The notes under the pieces are model-generated. The model was not told where the DNA came from and made no database searches. It saw nothing but the letters and a program-made list of their open reading frames with translations. DNA of 64,000 bases from Agelas oroides (Eukaryota; Porifera; Demospongiae; Agelasida; Agelasidae): the NCBI GenBank assembly GCA_949130485.1, contig OX422186.1, positions 3,141,313 to 3,205,312 of the forward strand. The letters run 5' to 3'. Positions 12,811-23,539 of the stretch are shown here, in pieces; the first letter of the stretch is position 1; each line of letters starts with the position of its first letter. The position numbers and the translations under genes were made by a program.

Positions 12811-14278
12811 CTTCATTAGAATTTTACATATACCATGTAGTTACCAGCACATAATGTTCAATCACTAGCCCATTGTGTTATTCCAATTCCAAAGTTTTCC
12901 TTGCGTTATGCCCCATCAACCACCAAAAGTACATAACAATGGGCAGCTAGAGGAAGAGCATGTAACTATGTAAAGTTGAAACCAGGTGGAATTTACCACC
13001 AGTACTACAAGTAGTAGCATGTACTGTGCATGCTTCCCGGGCTTTGCTACGCAGAGTTTTGGAGTACGAGTCAGCCTAGTATCCTGGCTCTTAGAGTCTG
13101 CCCGATCTGCACTTTGGGCCCATTTTCAAGCTACAATTTTTCATGTTTTCTCAACCCTATTTCATGTCTTCAAGTTTGTTCAAACAGACTGTGATGTCAT
13201 TGTGCTGTCCCATTTGCCTTTCAGACTCACTTATCAGTACATTGATGCTGGTTGAAGTACTCTGACTGACAAACTAAGACAAAACAAGAACACAGCTGCA
13301 TGGACAGAAGCCATTGCTGCTTCAACATGTGACCGAGTGTTGTATTTTCAGTAGTGTTCAAAAAATTCACCTGGACTACATACAGTCTTCTATTGGAGTT
13401 ACACACTCTTCCTCTAGCTGCCCATTCTTATGTGCTCTGACATCCACCCATGTTTGAAGCACCACTCATTACACTTGTAAACATGGGTAGGATCTGTGAG
13501 TGAGACTACAGAGAGCACAGTGTCGCCTCTCCAGGCACACCATCTGGCTCAAATACACCTTCTATGCTCAGCTTAGTTCACTCACTGCTGATGCCTTAGC
13601 TTTATCCCCCATGAAAATGATGCAGCATTGCATGTTACTGCTTAAGCTGATGGACCAATGCATATGGCTAGTCGCTGTACACTCCACCTCTGTAAAAATT
13701 TCCATGTGTGTTTTGTGCTTTTGTTGGGAAGGAGTGGGGGTGGGGGGCATTATGCTTCTGTGTCCGCAGACACTGATTACAGTCAAAAATACTACGCATC
13801 TTCCAAATATCCAACAGTGAATTTATGTAGAAACAATGACTCATGTGAAGGTAGAGGTCCACAAAATATGTAGCCAAATAGCAGTGATCAAACACACCCT
13901 GATATGGCAAGAATCCACATGGTGACGTATTTTATTGCAAGAGTATGAGGACACTGATACTTTCCAAGTGGTGAGCATACTAAGTAGTTTGCCATATTTG
14001 AAATGAACCCAACAAAGTAACTTCAGGTAGTTCTGAGTATCAGTGTATCTTTCAGGTGAACAAGTGTAGTGCTATTCTAAGTCTAAAACTTGCACTGTTT
14101 CACCTTACATCAGAGGTGACGTATCTAGATTAGATGTAAGAGGCATTGTATTTCAGACACAGTGTCTCTGATGTAGCAGATATAAATGCCTAAACATGGA
14201 ATGGCAAATACAGTGTGAAGTGGTACCTTGATCCACTCATGCAGTTTCCAGGAATTCTAGCCTCACTTCAATCACTAC

Positions 14279-15414
14279 TAGAGTAAGTTAGCAATCATCG
14301 GACGACAGGTATATTCGGACACTCAAACGCGGAGGGAAAACTGCGTAAACATTCGGCGATACCACAAGACTGTAGCTGAGGTACGTGGTACATGGTGTAC
14401 CAAAAATGACGCCCGCGCATTGTTTCCTGTTGGCGCTAGAAGCGATAAAATGGCCGTCCGAAAAACATCAATATTCGGAAAAGTGTATGTTTTTTCAGAC
14501 ACTGTTGTTTGTGCCTTCTCTGAAGCTGCTTTTGGAGAGATTTTAGCATCGATACGATGCCCCAAGACCTCCCCAATTCGCAATATATGTTGGTAGCGGT
14601 AGCTGCTTTGAACACTCAGGGGCGCAGCTGAACATGGACCAGTCCGATTCGATCGATATCGGACGGTGAAATTTGTCATTTCTTGCTGTGTTGTCTCCAA
14701 ACAAGTTGAAGTCTCCACCATATTAGCATCAGTAGAATCTACAGGCTCTTGGCTACATGCTGGTATTTGTCCGGTGTTTGTGCGTTGAGTAGTTCTCGAG
14801 ATATTGCACGATATCGTTTGAACTCACCTATTCATGCTGCACATAAATCAACCAGCGTAGTTTATGGAAAGAAACATGCAATATATTTATATCTCGAGAA
14901 CTGCTCAACGCACAAACTTCGGACAAGTACCAGCATGCAGCCAAGAGCCTGTAGATTCTACTGATGCTAATATGGTGGAGACTTCAACTTGTTTGGAGAC
15001 AACACAGCAAGAAATGACAAATTTCACCGTCCGATGTTGATCGAATCGGACTGGTCCATGTTCAGCTGCGCCCCTGAGTGTTCAAAGCAGCTACTGCTAC
15101 CAAAATATATTGCGAATTGGGGAGGTCTTGGGGCATCGTATCGATGCTAAAATCTCTCCAAAAGCAGCTTCAGAGAAGGCACAAACAACAGTGTCTGAAA
15201 ATACATACACTTTTCCAAATATTGATGTTTTTCGGACGGCCATTTTATCGCTTCTAGCGCCAACAGGAAACAATGCGCGGGCGTCATTTTTGGTACACTA
15301 GGTACCACGTACCTCAGCTACAGTCTTGTGGTATCGCCGAATGTTTACGCAGTTTTCCCTCCGCGTTTGAGTGTCCGAATATACCTGTCATCCGATGATT
15401 GCTAACTTACTCTA
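14279..15414. mobile_element. 1.1 kb foldback transposon, relative of 5744-6343
   Basis: The ends are TA-GAGTAAGTTAGCAATCATC and the exact complement at 15393-15414. The two halves (about 14281-14740 and 14950-15412) are long inverted copies of one another around a central segment of about 200 bases. Both arms, read outward-in on opposite strands, contain the same open segment (key words GEVLGHRIDAKISPK, EKAQTTVSE, LSLLAPTGNNARASF). No transposase is present. A TA sits at both ends, as in the smaller relative. Confidence 0.8.
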
Positions 15415-15864
15415 CCTTGAAGATTAGTATGTACAATGGCATAATTGTAGCTTGAATCATATTTTGTGCTATTTGTGTCTTTGTGCTATTTGTGTTTAGA
15501 TGCTGAGAGTTTCTTCAGGCAATCAGGTTGCTCAGGTTTTCCCCTCATTCCCCTCTTAAAGAGTATAGTGTCCTTCGCAAGGTGTGTGTTTGGCTGAAGC
15601 AAAAGGATGAAGTGAACCTCACAGAAGAGGGTGAAAAGGTTCAAGGTCTTTCCTCACAACAGCCATGATGTAACTGACTAAACATGTTCTATACACTAAC
15701 CTGGAAAATGTGTGTATGCACATGGAACCACTAACCTCATTGACAGGCTACTGATTTTTAGTTGCCCAAGTTGCAGTACAAAACTTATGTTTCAGCTACT
15801 GTCAGCACAGACATGAAAATTTGCCACGGTATATGACCAGTGTTTTGTGGATAGCTACCAGAAA

Positions 15865-15930
15865 AACAGGTAGGTACAAAATCTGGACTCTGGACTGGAC
15901 CGTGGACTGGACTCGATTTTGGACTTGATA
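15865..15930. repeat. TGGAC minisatellite, left copy
   Basis: Repeats of 'tggactctggactggac' type run from about 15881 to 15925. The reverse complement of the same array, with the same flank ('tacaaaa' then the array then 'ttttggacttga'), lies at about 22490-22575. The two arrays therefore face each other across the DUF6589/RecQ transposon. Confidence 0.6.
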
Positions 15931-16140
15931 GTGTTCCAATTCTGCCATTTAAAGAATGCTGGATTGCCCAATAGGCAGGGGATTGGCATAACAGTAGGAA
16001 CAGACATTTGTGCAGCCTTCAGCAAGACTAGCAGGTTGGTTTAAGCCATTACTCTGCTCATACACCCTTCCAGCCCAGCTGGTTGGCAAGGACTCATAGG
16101 AGTTACATTATGTAAGCTTTAGAAAATCCACAGAGATCCA

Positions 16141-16149
16141 GCTGGCAGT
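16141..16149. repeat. Target site duplication, left copy (9 bp)
   Basis: The bases gctggcagt lie directly outside the left terminal repeat. The right flank has gcttgcagt at 22177-22185, a match at 8 of 9 positions, consistent with a duplicated target that has since taken one substitution. Confidence 0.7.
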
Positions 16150-16221
16150 TAGTGTCGTGCCCAGACCCCACCCCTCACAGAGGAAAAGGGTCTGGTTACA
16201 ATACAACATCCCGCTCGACCC
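16150..16221 (+). repeat. Left 72-bp terminal inverted repeat
   Basis: It begins TAGTGTCGTGCCCAGACC and ends CGCTCGACCC. Within it, CCAGACCC (16161-16168) and its complement GGGTCTGG (16188-16195) form a subterminal hairpin that could be a protein-binding site. The transposase start codon lies 90 bp inside the repeat, so the promoter must overlap the end of the element. Confidence 0.9.
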
Positions 16222-16311
16222 TTGAGAGGCGTAGCCAAATACCATAGTCATAAATTGCAAGCGAGCGCATGGGAAAATTGCATAGTGAGAAGAGTGAGAA
16301 ATGGTTGTACC

Positions 16312-19300
16312 ATGGAGTGTAGCACGCCTTTTTGTACGCTGTGCGGAATATCTCTGCCGCTGTCATCCAAGCGAAGAACTATGTCTACTTCAGTTGAAGC
16401 GAACAAAGAAGCTGTCGAGTTCATGCTCAAGTTTGTTTCTGCGACGCTGAGTGACCATGATGGCAACCGATTTCGTTCCCAGTACGCATGCAGGCCTTGT
16501 TTTGCCAAGCTCGAGAAGGGAAGCAGACACTACAGAAACACTATTTCGCTCATCAGCAAACTTAGAGCTGCTGCACGAGCAACTGGAAGCATAGAAGTCG
16601 CCGTGAATGAACCATTTCCTTCACCAGCTGATTCATCTACTTGAGTTAGCCATGGCACTCAGACAGAGTCACCACAAGCGACTCAGAAGAGGACTCGGGA
16701 GTGTGAAGATGCGGAGCCTGCACCCAAAAGGCCAAGGGTTACACTCAGTGATGGAGACTCGGATATTGAGCACCAACAACCTGGGATTACAGTCATTGTA
16801 AAACCGGCTGTGAATGAACCAGATTCAACACCAGTAGCTCGGAAGAGGTTATTGGAGAGTCAAGATGCAGAATCTACTCCAAAAGCACTGAGGCTCACCC
16901 TTGGAGAAGGCAGTGAAACGCCCCCAGGACCAAGCAGAGCAAATTTGTCCCCAGCAAGTGTCCTCAAGGTTAGCAGAGCATTTTTTTGTAACTGTGGGTT
17001 TGCAACTATTAATCTTCTGTCTCTTTAAACTTGCACCATAAAGCAGAGGTTGCAGCAAGCATATTGTATGTGGTACAGCCAGCCCACTGGCCTGTAGGGG
17101 TCTCTAGGGGGATGTATACAACTTCACCAGTTGACAAGTTACATGTGTAAATTAATAGCATGTACTGATAACTTCCCATAAGTGCCTTTTTACCTATTTG
17201 CTGCATGTGACTTAGTAGTTTCTCTCATGGTGTAGGTCACCCATGTTCGACGGGGTAAAACAGTAAAGAGTTACACTGTACGAGAATCACCATTCAAGAG
17301 GATTGCAAAGACACTGCGATACAAGCAGCCTACGTACACAGCACGAACCTGTCTGGCACTACCAGCTGTAAAATCGGAGGCTTTGAAGCAGGTAGTTGCA
17401 GCAGTGAAATCAGAATGCAGACGCTTTTGTCAGCTAAAACCAAAACCTTCAGTTTTGCGCATGAAGTCTTCTGATGAGCTCAAGTCCTTCACATGGAAAG
17501 CAGTAATACTGGAGCTGAAACAAAGGGCACCGATTCTTCTAGCTGTTTTGCAAGCTGCAGCAGAGTCATATCGACAAAGGCTACCCCGTCAAACATTGGG
17601 CAGACGGAGAAAGAAGGGATCAAAACTCATGAAGATGGCAAGAGAGAGTGTTATCGGAATGGTTGCAGCAGTGCTCCTAAAAGAAAGAAATCAAAACATG
17701 CGCAAACCCCAGACTGTCATCAGTGCTCTATTGTATGCTGGACATGCTTCAAAGAAGGTGATTCACACTTTTTGCTGCATGGCTTCTATGTACCTCTTGA
17801 AAAACCTATACTGGTAGAAGGTCATAGTTCCCAGGTACTCAGTAATTACTGTTTTGTCATGGACTATAATTTCATCATGTCTTTTCAGGTGTACACCCGT
17901 CTGAGCAAGCTGGGAGTTTCAACTACCCACAAAACAGCTCTGCAAGCTGTAAAGAAACTAGGCAGAAACCATGATGCCCAAGTTATCTCATGGAAGAAAG
18001 TTGCTCAACCAGAACCTGATTACATCATTGTGGGTGATAACATTGACAAGAATGTGACACCACGAGACATGAGAGTGGGAAACCAGGTGAAGTCTCTGCA
18101 CTACTTTCATTCGTATGCAGTAAAGGATCGAGTTGACCCTGGCAGTCTTTCTGGTGACGGTCATGTCAGTGATGTCAACACCCTCGCAACATCGTCTGTT
18201 CTACCTACTGTTGATGACTGTGTTCGTATTCGCAACGATTACATCATCTTGGCCGCAAGAGTGATTGTTGAGAACATTTCCCACTTCAGCTTCCTACAGA
18301 AGTGTGTGGTAAAGCACATTCCACACAAGTTTTCCAAGGAAACTGCCAGAAAATCTGTGATAGTAAGTAAAATAGTAAGCCAAACATCAATTTTCTTAAT
18401 CCACGGGTTTTTGTTCTTGTTTTTATCACAACGTCTCCCTGCAAGTGTATACATTAAGTATTTTCATCACATGTAGGTGCCACTTGGGGTAGCACCAAAA
18501 AACGAGAACAAAAATGAAGAGATGGTGGAGATTGTGGAGCTACTACAACAGTACGTCCCAACAGACAAGGCTTTGAAGCATGTACACACAGTGGCACTTG
18601 GTGGTGACCAGCTAACAGTGGAAAGATGTAGGGGAAGCCAGAGTGCAAGAGTCACCTCTGATAATCAGATTGAAGCACTAGAAGGCCTTCATCCCTTTGC
18701 TGCAGACTGGCACGCCGAAGTTATTCTGCTACAGGTTGGATGTACAAGTATACATTGCACCTACACTCTCTAAAGTACAAAAATGTATTACTTAGTTTGT
18801 CATTCCGCTATATCATGCATATTTATTCACTCATTCCTTGTGTCATAGGCTTTTTTTGAGAGGCTATACCATGGGGGTTCAAACCTGGATGGGGGGGGTC
18901 TTCTGCAGCTCCGCAACCTATTGAATCGGCGAAATGTTGCAAAAGATGTAACTGGTCGTTTCAATGCAACAGTTAACTTCTTTGAGCTTGTTGTCCATTG
19001 CCACATCATTGCTGCTGCACTTCACTTTTTTGGCATGAAAGGGATTAATGATTCACCAACCTTCAATGCACTTCCTTCTCGCATGCCGAAATGGAATACT
19101 GAAAAGCAGTGGAGAGTTTTCTCTAACATTCTGGGCCGGCTTATTGACCGCTACGTCATCGTCAATAAATTTGCTGACCTTCATCCCCAACCAGCCATTC
19201 CAAGACCAGTCATGTCTTCGCTACTCACTACTCTCAGCGACAATCCACATGCTTTCCGTATTTCCACAGAGCATTGTTACATTGGCAGTTTGCCTACAAG

Positions 19301-20066
19301 GCAAATTTCAAAAAGACGACCTCTACCAACCTGGCTCCGTGCCCAATCCAGTCATCCTCAACCCTCACACGAAGTCATGCAGGCATCACCAGATGGTGTC
19401 TTTAATTATGCAAGTGCTGTTCTGAACGATGGTCTTCTTTTGATGGAATTTCGGGATGCCATTCATGAGGGAGATGGTGAGAGAATATTGTGGTGCTGGA
19501 AATTCATGCTCCCATACTTTTTTGCAACTGGCCACACAAAATATGCCCTGGAGGCATTCAATTTGTTGGTTCATGTTCATGCAGCAGCCTCACCTAGAGT
19601 TGCACACCAAATGATGTGGAGTCGTACAGTCAATACCCAAGGACACCAAGGCCAGAACATACCGATCGATTTACATATGGAGCATCTCAATCGATGCCTC
19701 AAAGAGAACATCAGCGGTCTTGTGGCGAACATCACAGAAAACACTGTTGTTCAAAACTCAAAGTCACTGAAGGGGGTTCTTGATGTTTGTTCAAACTTTG
19801 ATCAGGTTTGTGGGGTGACTCCCGACTCTATTTACCACACCAGAAAGGGATCACAGACAGATCGTGACATGGTACTGGCAGAGCTGACATCAAAGTCACG
19901 TGTGTTTGACTATGTACCTGGCCGACAACAGTACTCTGCTTCCTCCAGTAATCTCCCCTTAAATGTTGCCCAGGCAGTTGATGTAAAGGCCCTCTTTCAG
20001 TGGATTGATCAGCACAAAAAAAAACTGGCCAAGAAAATCAAGTTACGCAAAGTGCTTAGACGTTAA
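16312..20066 (+). CDS. DUF6589-family protein, putative transposase (5 exons, one in-frame stop)
   Basis: Exons 16312-16968, 17236-17757, 17889-18362, 18477-18734 and 18849-20066 join with all introns in phase 0 and GT-AG borders, giving about 1,042 codons. The ATG at 16312 sits in a good context (accATGg) and is followed by two Cys pairs (C8-x2-C11 and C60-x2-C63) resembling a zinc-binding N-terminal module. Two signature acidic motifs follow: GDNIDKN near residue 443 and GGDQLTVER near residue 595. The last exon has the conserved DLHMEHLNRCLKEN segment, and the C-terminus is basic. I recognise these as the DUF6589 pattern; reading the acidic residues as an RNase H-type catalytic centre is inference. 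An in-frame TGA at 16642-16644 (codon 111) interrupts an otherwise open first exon and could be a decayed CGA. The convergent RecQ gene lies on the other strand. Confidence 0.8.
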
Positions 20067-20097
20067 AAGACTGCTGCATGCAAGACATACATTGTGT

Positions 20098-20103
20098 TTA
20101 TTA
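20098..20103 (-). promoter_or_regulatory. Polyadenylation signal of the RecQ gene
   Basis: AATAAA on the minus strand, about 40 bases past the helicase stop and inside the short gap between the two convergent genes. The 3' ends of the two transcripts therefore probably overlap or nearly abut. Confidence 0.4.
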
Positions 20104-20139
20104 TTCAAAAATTGATAAATGATGCAATGCACAGGTAAC

Positions 20140-21963
20140 TTATCTGCATGACATAATGATACCAAAAAAAACATCTGCATGCTCATGTGAAGTAACACCC
20201 AACTTGATAAGGTCTTCTGTACACTGTACTAGTGTATAGTCTTGAACAATACTCTCTATCAAGCTGTGAGTGATGCCAGTAGAAATTTCAATTCCAACCA
20301 TTAATGATGCACTTGGAACTGCTGCCCTTTCACAGAGCTGCCTCCTGTATTCCAGCAACTGAGCCCTAATGCATCCCTGCTTATCTGTCAGTAATCTGGT
20401 GGTTGTTGTACGGCATGTGGGTTTCTTCACAAGTTTATCGGCTAACTCCTTGAAGTACACATAAGATTCTGGAAGATGGCAAGATCCACAGGAGCATGTG
20501 ATTGCACACGTCACAACACAGGCACTTTGTTGCTGGGTACCTGATACGACCTGTGATGCCAAAGTCTCTCATCAGTACCTTTCTTCTGCACTCAGATTTA
20601 TTAATGCAGTACTCTTTCATTGACGATGATACACCTGGTCTTCCACAAAAATCAACTGGTGTATAAAACAACATGGCAGTAGCAGGTTTTCCATCCCGAC
20701 CACTTCTACCAACTTCTTGAATATAAGTTTCAATGTCAGCAGGGGGACCCCAATGCATAACATGGCGAATATTTGGAGAATCCAATCCCATTGCAAATGC
20801 AATGGTTGCAAAAAACAGTTCGAACAGTTCCATTTGGGTCTGTGAATGATGTTACAATGTGCCTCTTCATATTCTCAGCAGTACAAGCATCATACTTTTC
20901 GCATATCCTACAATATGACTGTGGCAAAGCTTCTAAGGATGTAGCAGGAACATACAGTGCATTTAGATCATTTAATTGCAATGCTGCTTCTTGAAAAAGT
21001 TCAATTGTTTCTGCATATGAGCGGCAAAATACCAGATATCTATCCGCAGAAACCCCACTGATAGTGATGGATTGTACGATTGGTTTCACAACCAATGTTG
21101 TATCGCAACTGGTCGGTTTGGGAAGAACTGCTAGAAAAAGATTTGGGTTGTTAGGTATCTCAGAAATGATGTAGGGATGTGCCATTTCAAGGCACTTCAG
21201 CACATTTGCTTGTGTTGCTACATTCGCAGTGGCAGTCAGGGCCATAATGTTCGTTTTGTGAGGAAGTAGAGAACGAATCTCAGCAATGTTGGAAAATTCT
21301 TGCCGAAATTTGACACCCCTGTAGAAAAGTGAATTACTGTATCTTTGAAAACTCAAATAATGTACCAATTCCTCATCATTATGGGTGGTGTTTAAATAGA
21401 GGCACTACATGCGCATCATAAACATTTCTGTCATGGTCCACTACATGGCCACCCTAGTGCATATACTAGCCAAACACTACTGGAACTTGCCACTTCTCCA
21501 CGCAATGGGATTCATCAACAGCAAGACACACAACATGTCTCTGGTAGATGTCAGAACGAAACATCTCTCTCCATCTCAGGTTCAGTAGCATTGCTTCAGG
21601 GCTCATGTACACTAGCTGATACTTACCACTAGCTACACCTTCCCTAACAACTTCGTCCTTTTGTGCTATTCCAATATAAGCTGCCTGCAATCCCCTAGCC
21701 AAATATTTTCTAACTTGGTCTTCCATTATGGACTGGAGCGGGCAAACTACTACCACGATCGACGGAAAGCCAGTTTCTGCTCTCAGTATGTCAAATACAT
21801 AGGGAAGAGCAGCATAGCAGAGCGACTTGCCAGAGCCAGTTGGCAAAATGACAAACACATCTCTCCCAACCATGAATTCTCTAATTGCGTTGACTTGGTT
21901 CTCAGTCGCCTGGCTGTAATCAAGTCTTCGAACTGCTTCACCAATCGCCTTGTTGATGGTCAT
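20140..21963 (-). CDS. RecQ-family DNA helicase (2 exons, two frame breaks)
   Basis: The first exon (21963-21491) has the Q-type motif (ATENQVNAIREF), Walker A PTGSGKSLCY and the DESHC box. A GC-AG intron (21490-21319) joins EKW to GVKFRQEF, which restores the usual RecQ sequence after DExH. The second exon carries motif III (ALTATA), then FATIAFAMGLDSPNIRH and QEVGRSGRDG (motif VI), followed by Cys pairs of a RecQ zinc-binding domain (CLCCDVC, CSCGSC). The frame changes twice: in an A6 run at 20810-20815, and near 20495-20505 inside the zinc-binding domain. Each is explained by one extra base. The protein would be about 550 residues, with little beyond the helicase core and zinc domain. It lies inside the DUF6589 transposon and probably assists transposition or repair of the donor site (inference). 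Confidence 0.85.
21319..21490 (-). other. GC-AG intron in the RecQ gene
   Basis: The donor reads GTG|GCAAGT and the acceptor CTACAG|GGGTG. Splicing at these points rebuilds a tryptophan-glycine at the place where RecQ helicases have WGHDFR-like sequence. GC donors are a minority class, and GCAAGT is their typical form. Confidence 0.7.
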
Positions 21964-22104
21964 CTCCGTAAAGGACGCGTTGAGTCTTGGAAAGCACCAT
22001 CGTCATTTATAAACCGCACTATTTCTGACACGTGGAGCTTCGAGTAATTATTACTCTAACTGTGCTCTGATTGGTCATTTCATATGCCAGACGGCTACGT
22101 CACT

Positions 22105-22176
22105 GGGTCGAGCGGGATGTCGTATTGTAACCAGACCCTTTTCCTCCGTGAGGGGTGGGGTCTGGGCACGAGACTA
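22105..22176 (-). repeat. Right 72-bp terminal inverted repeat
   Basis: In reverse complement it begins TAGTCTCGTGCCCAGACC and ends CGCTCGACCC, matching the left repeat without gaps at about 69 of 72 positions. The subterminal CCAGACCC hairpin is kept. The helicase start lies about 140 bp inside. Confidence 0.9.
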
Positions 22177-22245
22177 GCTTGCAGTCAAACCTGGGACCTT
22201 GTGAATACTAGTCAGATGCTCTTACCACTGAGCCACTGGACTCAT
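22177..22245 (-). repeat. tRNA-derived SINE head
   Basis: On the minus strand the sequence has a box A (TGGCTCAGTGG) followed about 35 bases later by a box B-like GGTTTGACTGC, as in a tRNA-derived SINE promoter. It abuts the right end of the transposon, and the 9-bp target duplication lies within it, so the transposon may have inserted into the SINE. It is not a functional tRNA: no acceptor stem forms. Confidence 0.55.
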
Positions 22246-22489
22246 GGCGGAGGAGTAGAAGCAAGCCTTGCAACAGCCAGGCTGGAGGCCTCAGTGACTT
22301 CAGTTGTCGGGTACACCACCTCAGCCTCTTGCTCTATCTTCCAACGCATTGCCTAGACCTTAAACGCTCACAAAAAATGCATAGAAATCCGTATAATCAC
22401 CACCTTTGGCACAGCACAAGACTGCAAGTAATCAAAAAATGGACAGTGGGAAGGCCTGGAAATGTGAGGTTAGTTCGCAGATTCTGCTT

Positions 22490-22575
22490 TCCAGTCTAAA
22501 ATCAAGTCCAAAATTGAGTCCATAATCCAGTCCATAGTCCAGTCCACTGTCCAGTCCAGAGTCCAGGTTTTGTAG
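22490..22575 (-). repeat. TGGAC minisatellite, right copy (inverted)
   Basis: Repeats of 'agtccactgtccagtcc' type are the reverse complement of the array at 15865-15930, including the flanking sequence. It lies about 310 bp outside the right end of the DUF6589 transposon. Confidence 0.6.
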
Positions 22576-22606
22576 CTACCCCAGATAAACTCACTTTGAA
22601 CCAAGA

Positions 22607-22692
22607 TAGTCTTGTTCCCAGGCCACTCCCAGATTTTATCTCATCGCCATGGCTGCATGATAAAATCTGGGAGTGGCCTGGGAACAAGACTA
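22607..22692. mobile_element. 86-bp MITE with TAGTCTTG termini
   Basis: The first 34 bases (starting TAGTCTTGTTCCCAGGCC) are repeated as an exact inverted copy at the right end, around a short loop. The 9-base flanks gaaccaaga and gaaactagg match at 6 of 9 positions, a possible decayed duplication. A half copy (gggagtggcctgggaacgag) lies near 40857-40876. Confidence 0.7.
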
Positions 22693-22699
22693 GAAACTA

Positions 22700-23500
22700 G
22701 GAGTGTATAGTTCTGACTGTGTGAATATTTCCTACTCTCAGGTTGGTTAAGGCAGTCCCCAAATGTATGATTCGTAACATGCAAAAGTATTGCCCTAGTT
22801 TGTGGAGATTGAATGGCGGCCGCGTGTACGCTTCTTAGCTTTGCTAGTGTTATTCTGGCTGTTCTCAGCTTTGTGTTATCGCTGGTTGTGAAGTAGATAG
22901 ATCTGACTTACCGAAGGGATGCCATTGAGACTGAGCGCTGCTGTTTCTGGGAGCAGGAGAGGGTAATATGGCTTGAGCTACTGGAACGATGATGACCTAT
23001 CGTCTTTAGTGGTTGATGTAGATGGATAGATGGCTAGATTCGTGGCTAAAACTTTGAGAGTGTGTAGTGGACTAGTTGTACTAACGTACTGGAGTTGGGG
23101 ACAGAGGCTGCTGTTGCTGCCACTGGAGAGGTGAGCTTTGATGATAGAAATAAATGCCGAATTGAGACGTAAAAACACCTATATTTGCTTCTTGTAGTTT
23201 CAGGTTGTATCTGGTACAGTATCCCTACCCAGATTCAGATAGCTAAAGCAAACAGCTGTCGCTCGATATCCATTGCATCAGGATTGATGTTCCGCATGGA
23301 GCAAAATATAATTAAGGCAATTAAACTGTGATCCCCACGAGATTGTTAGCATGTTGCCATGGTAATACCTGTTTATAATAAACTACAATCAATTTGCCAT
23401 TTGGTTGATCAATGATTGTTTAGTGACAGCAGTACTTTGTCTTCAGTACTTGCTCAAATTATGAAGGGCAAAGTAAAAATTGAGCTAAAATCAAAAATGA
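22700..23500. other. No gene recognised
   Basis: The stretch 22830-22970 resembles 25145-25285 (a 'ctggttgtgaagtag' core followed by 'gagactgag' and 'tttctgg'), so both are copies of an old interspersed repeat. Nothing coding is recognised. Confidence 0.45.
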
Positions 23501-23539
23501 CCACTTAATTAACCACTCTGAGCTACCATGGATTCTTAA

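Larger units (their letters stand above)
11305..15560. repeat. Copy 1 of an interrupted segmental duplication
   Basis: Blocks here match 36699-39005 in the same order and orientation: 11305-11347, 11366-11530, a short block near 11825, 13385-14270 and 15415-15560 correspond to 36699-36740, 37201-37385, 37390-37400, 37450-38800 and 38815-39005. Differences are mostly insertions (the palindrome 14279-15414 here, the MITE 36741-37200 there, and about 1.5 kb unique to this copy). No gene is recognised in either copy. Confidence 0.75.
16150..22176. mobile_element. Autonomous-type DNA transposon with DUF6589 and RecQ genes
   Basis: The 6,027-bp element is bounded by 72-bp terminal inverted repeats (16150-16221 and 22105-22176) that align without gaps at about 69 of 72 positions, and by a 9-bp target duplication (8 of 9). 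Two genes fill it and converge: a DUF6589 protein (16312 to 20066, plus) and a RecQ-like helicase (21963 to 20140, minus), with stops about 73 bp apart. DUF6589 proteins carry spaced acidic motifs suggestive of an RNase H-fold transposase (inference). Helicase-carrying Academ transposons (AcademH) have been described, but as I recall Academ target duplications are 3-4 bp, so the 9 bp here argues for caution in placing it. Both genes carry lesions, so this copy is probably no longer autonomous. Confidence 0.85.

Noticed and set aside
14323-14721. A 132-residue frame as a gene in its own right
   Set aside because: It is one arm of a foldback transposon and recurs in the other arm; treated as part of the element.
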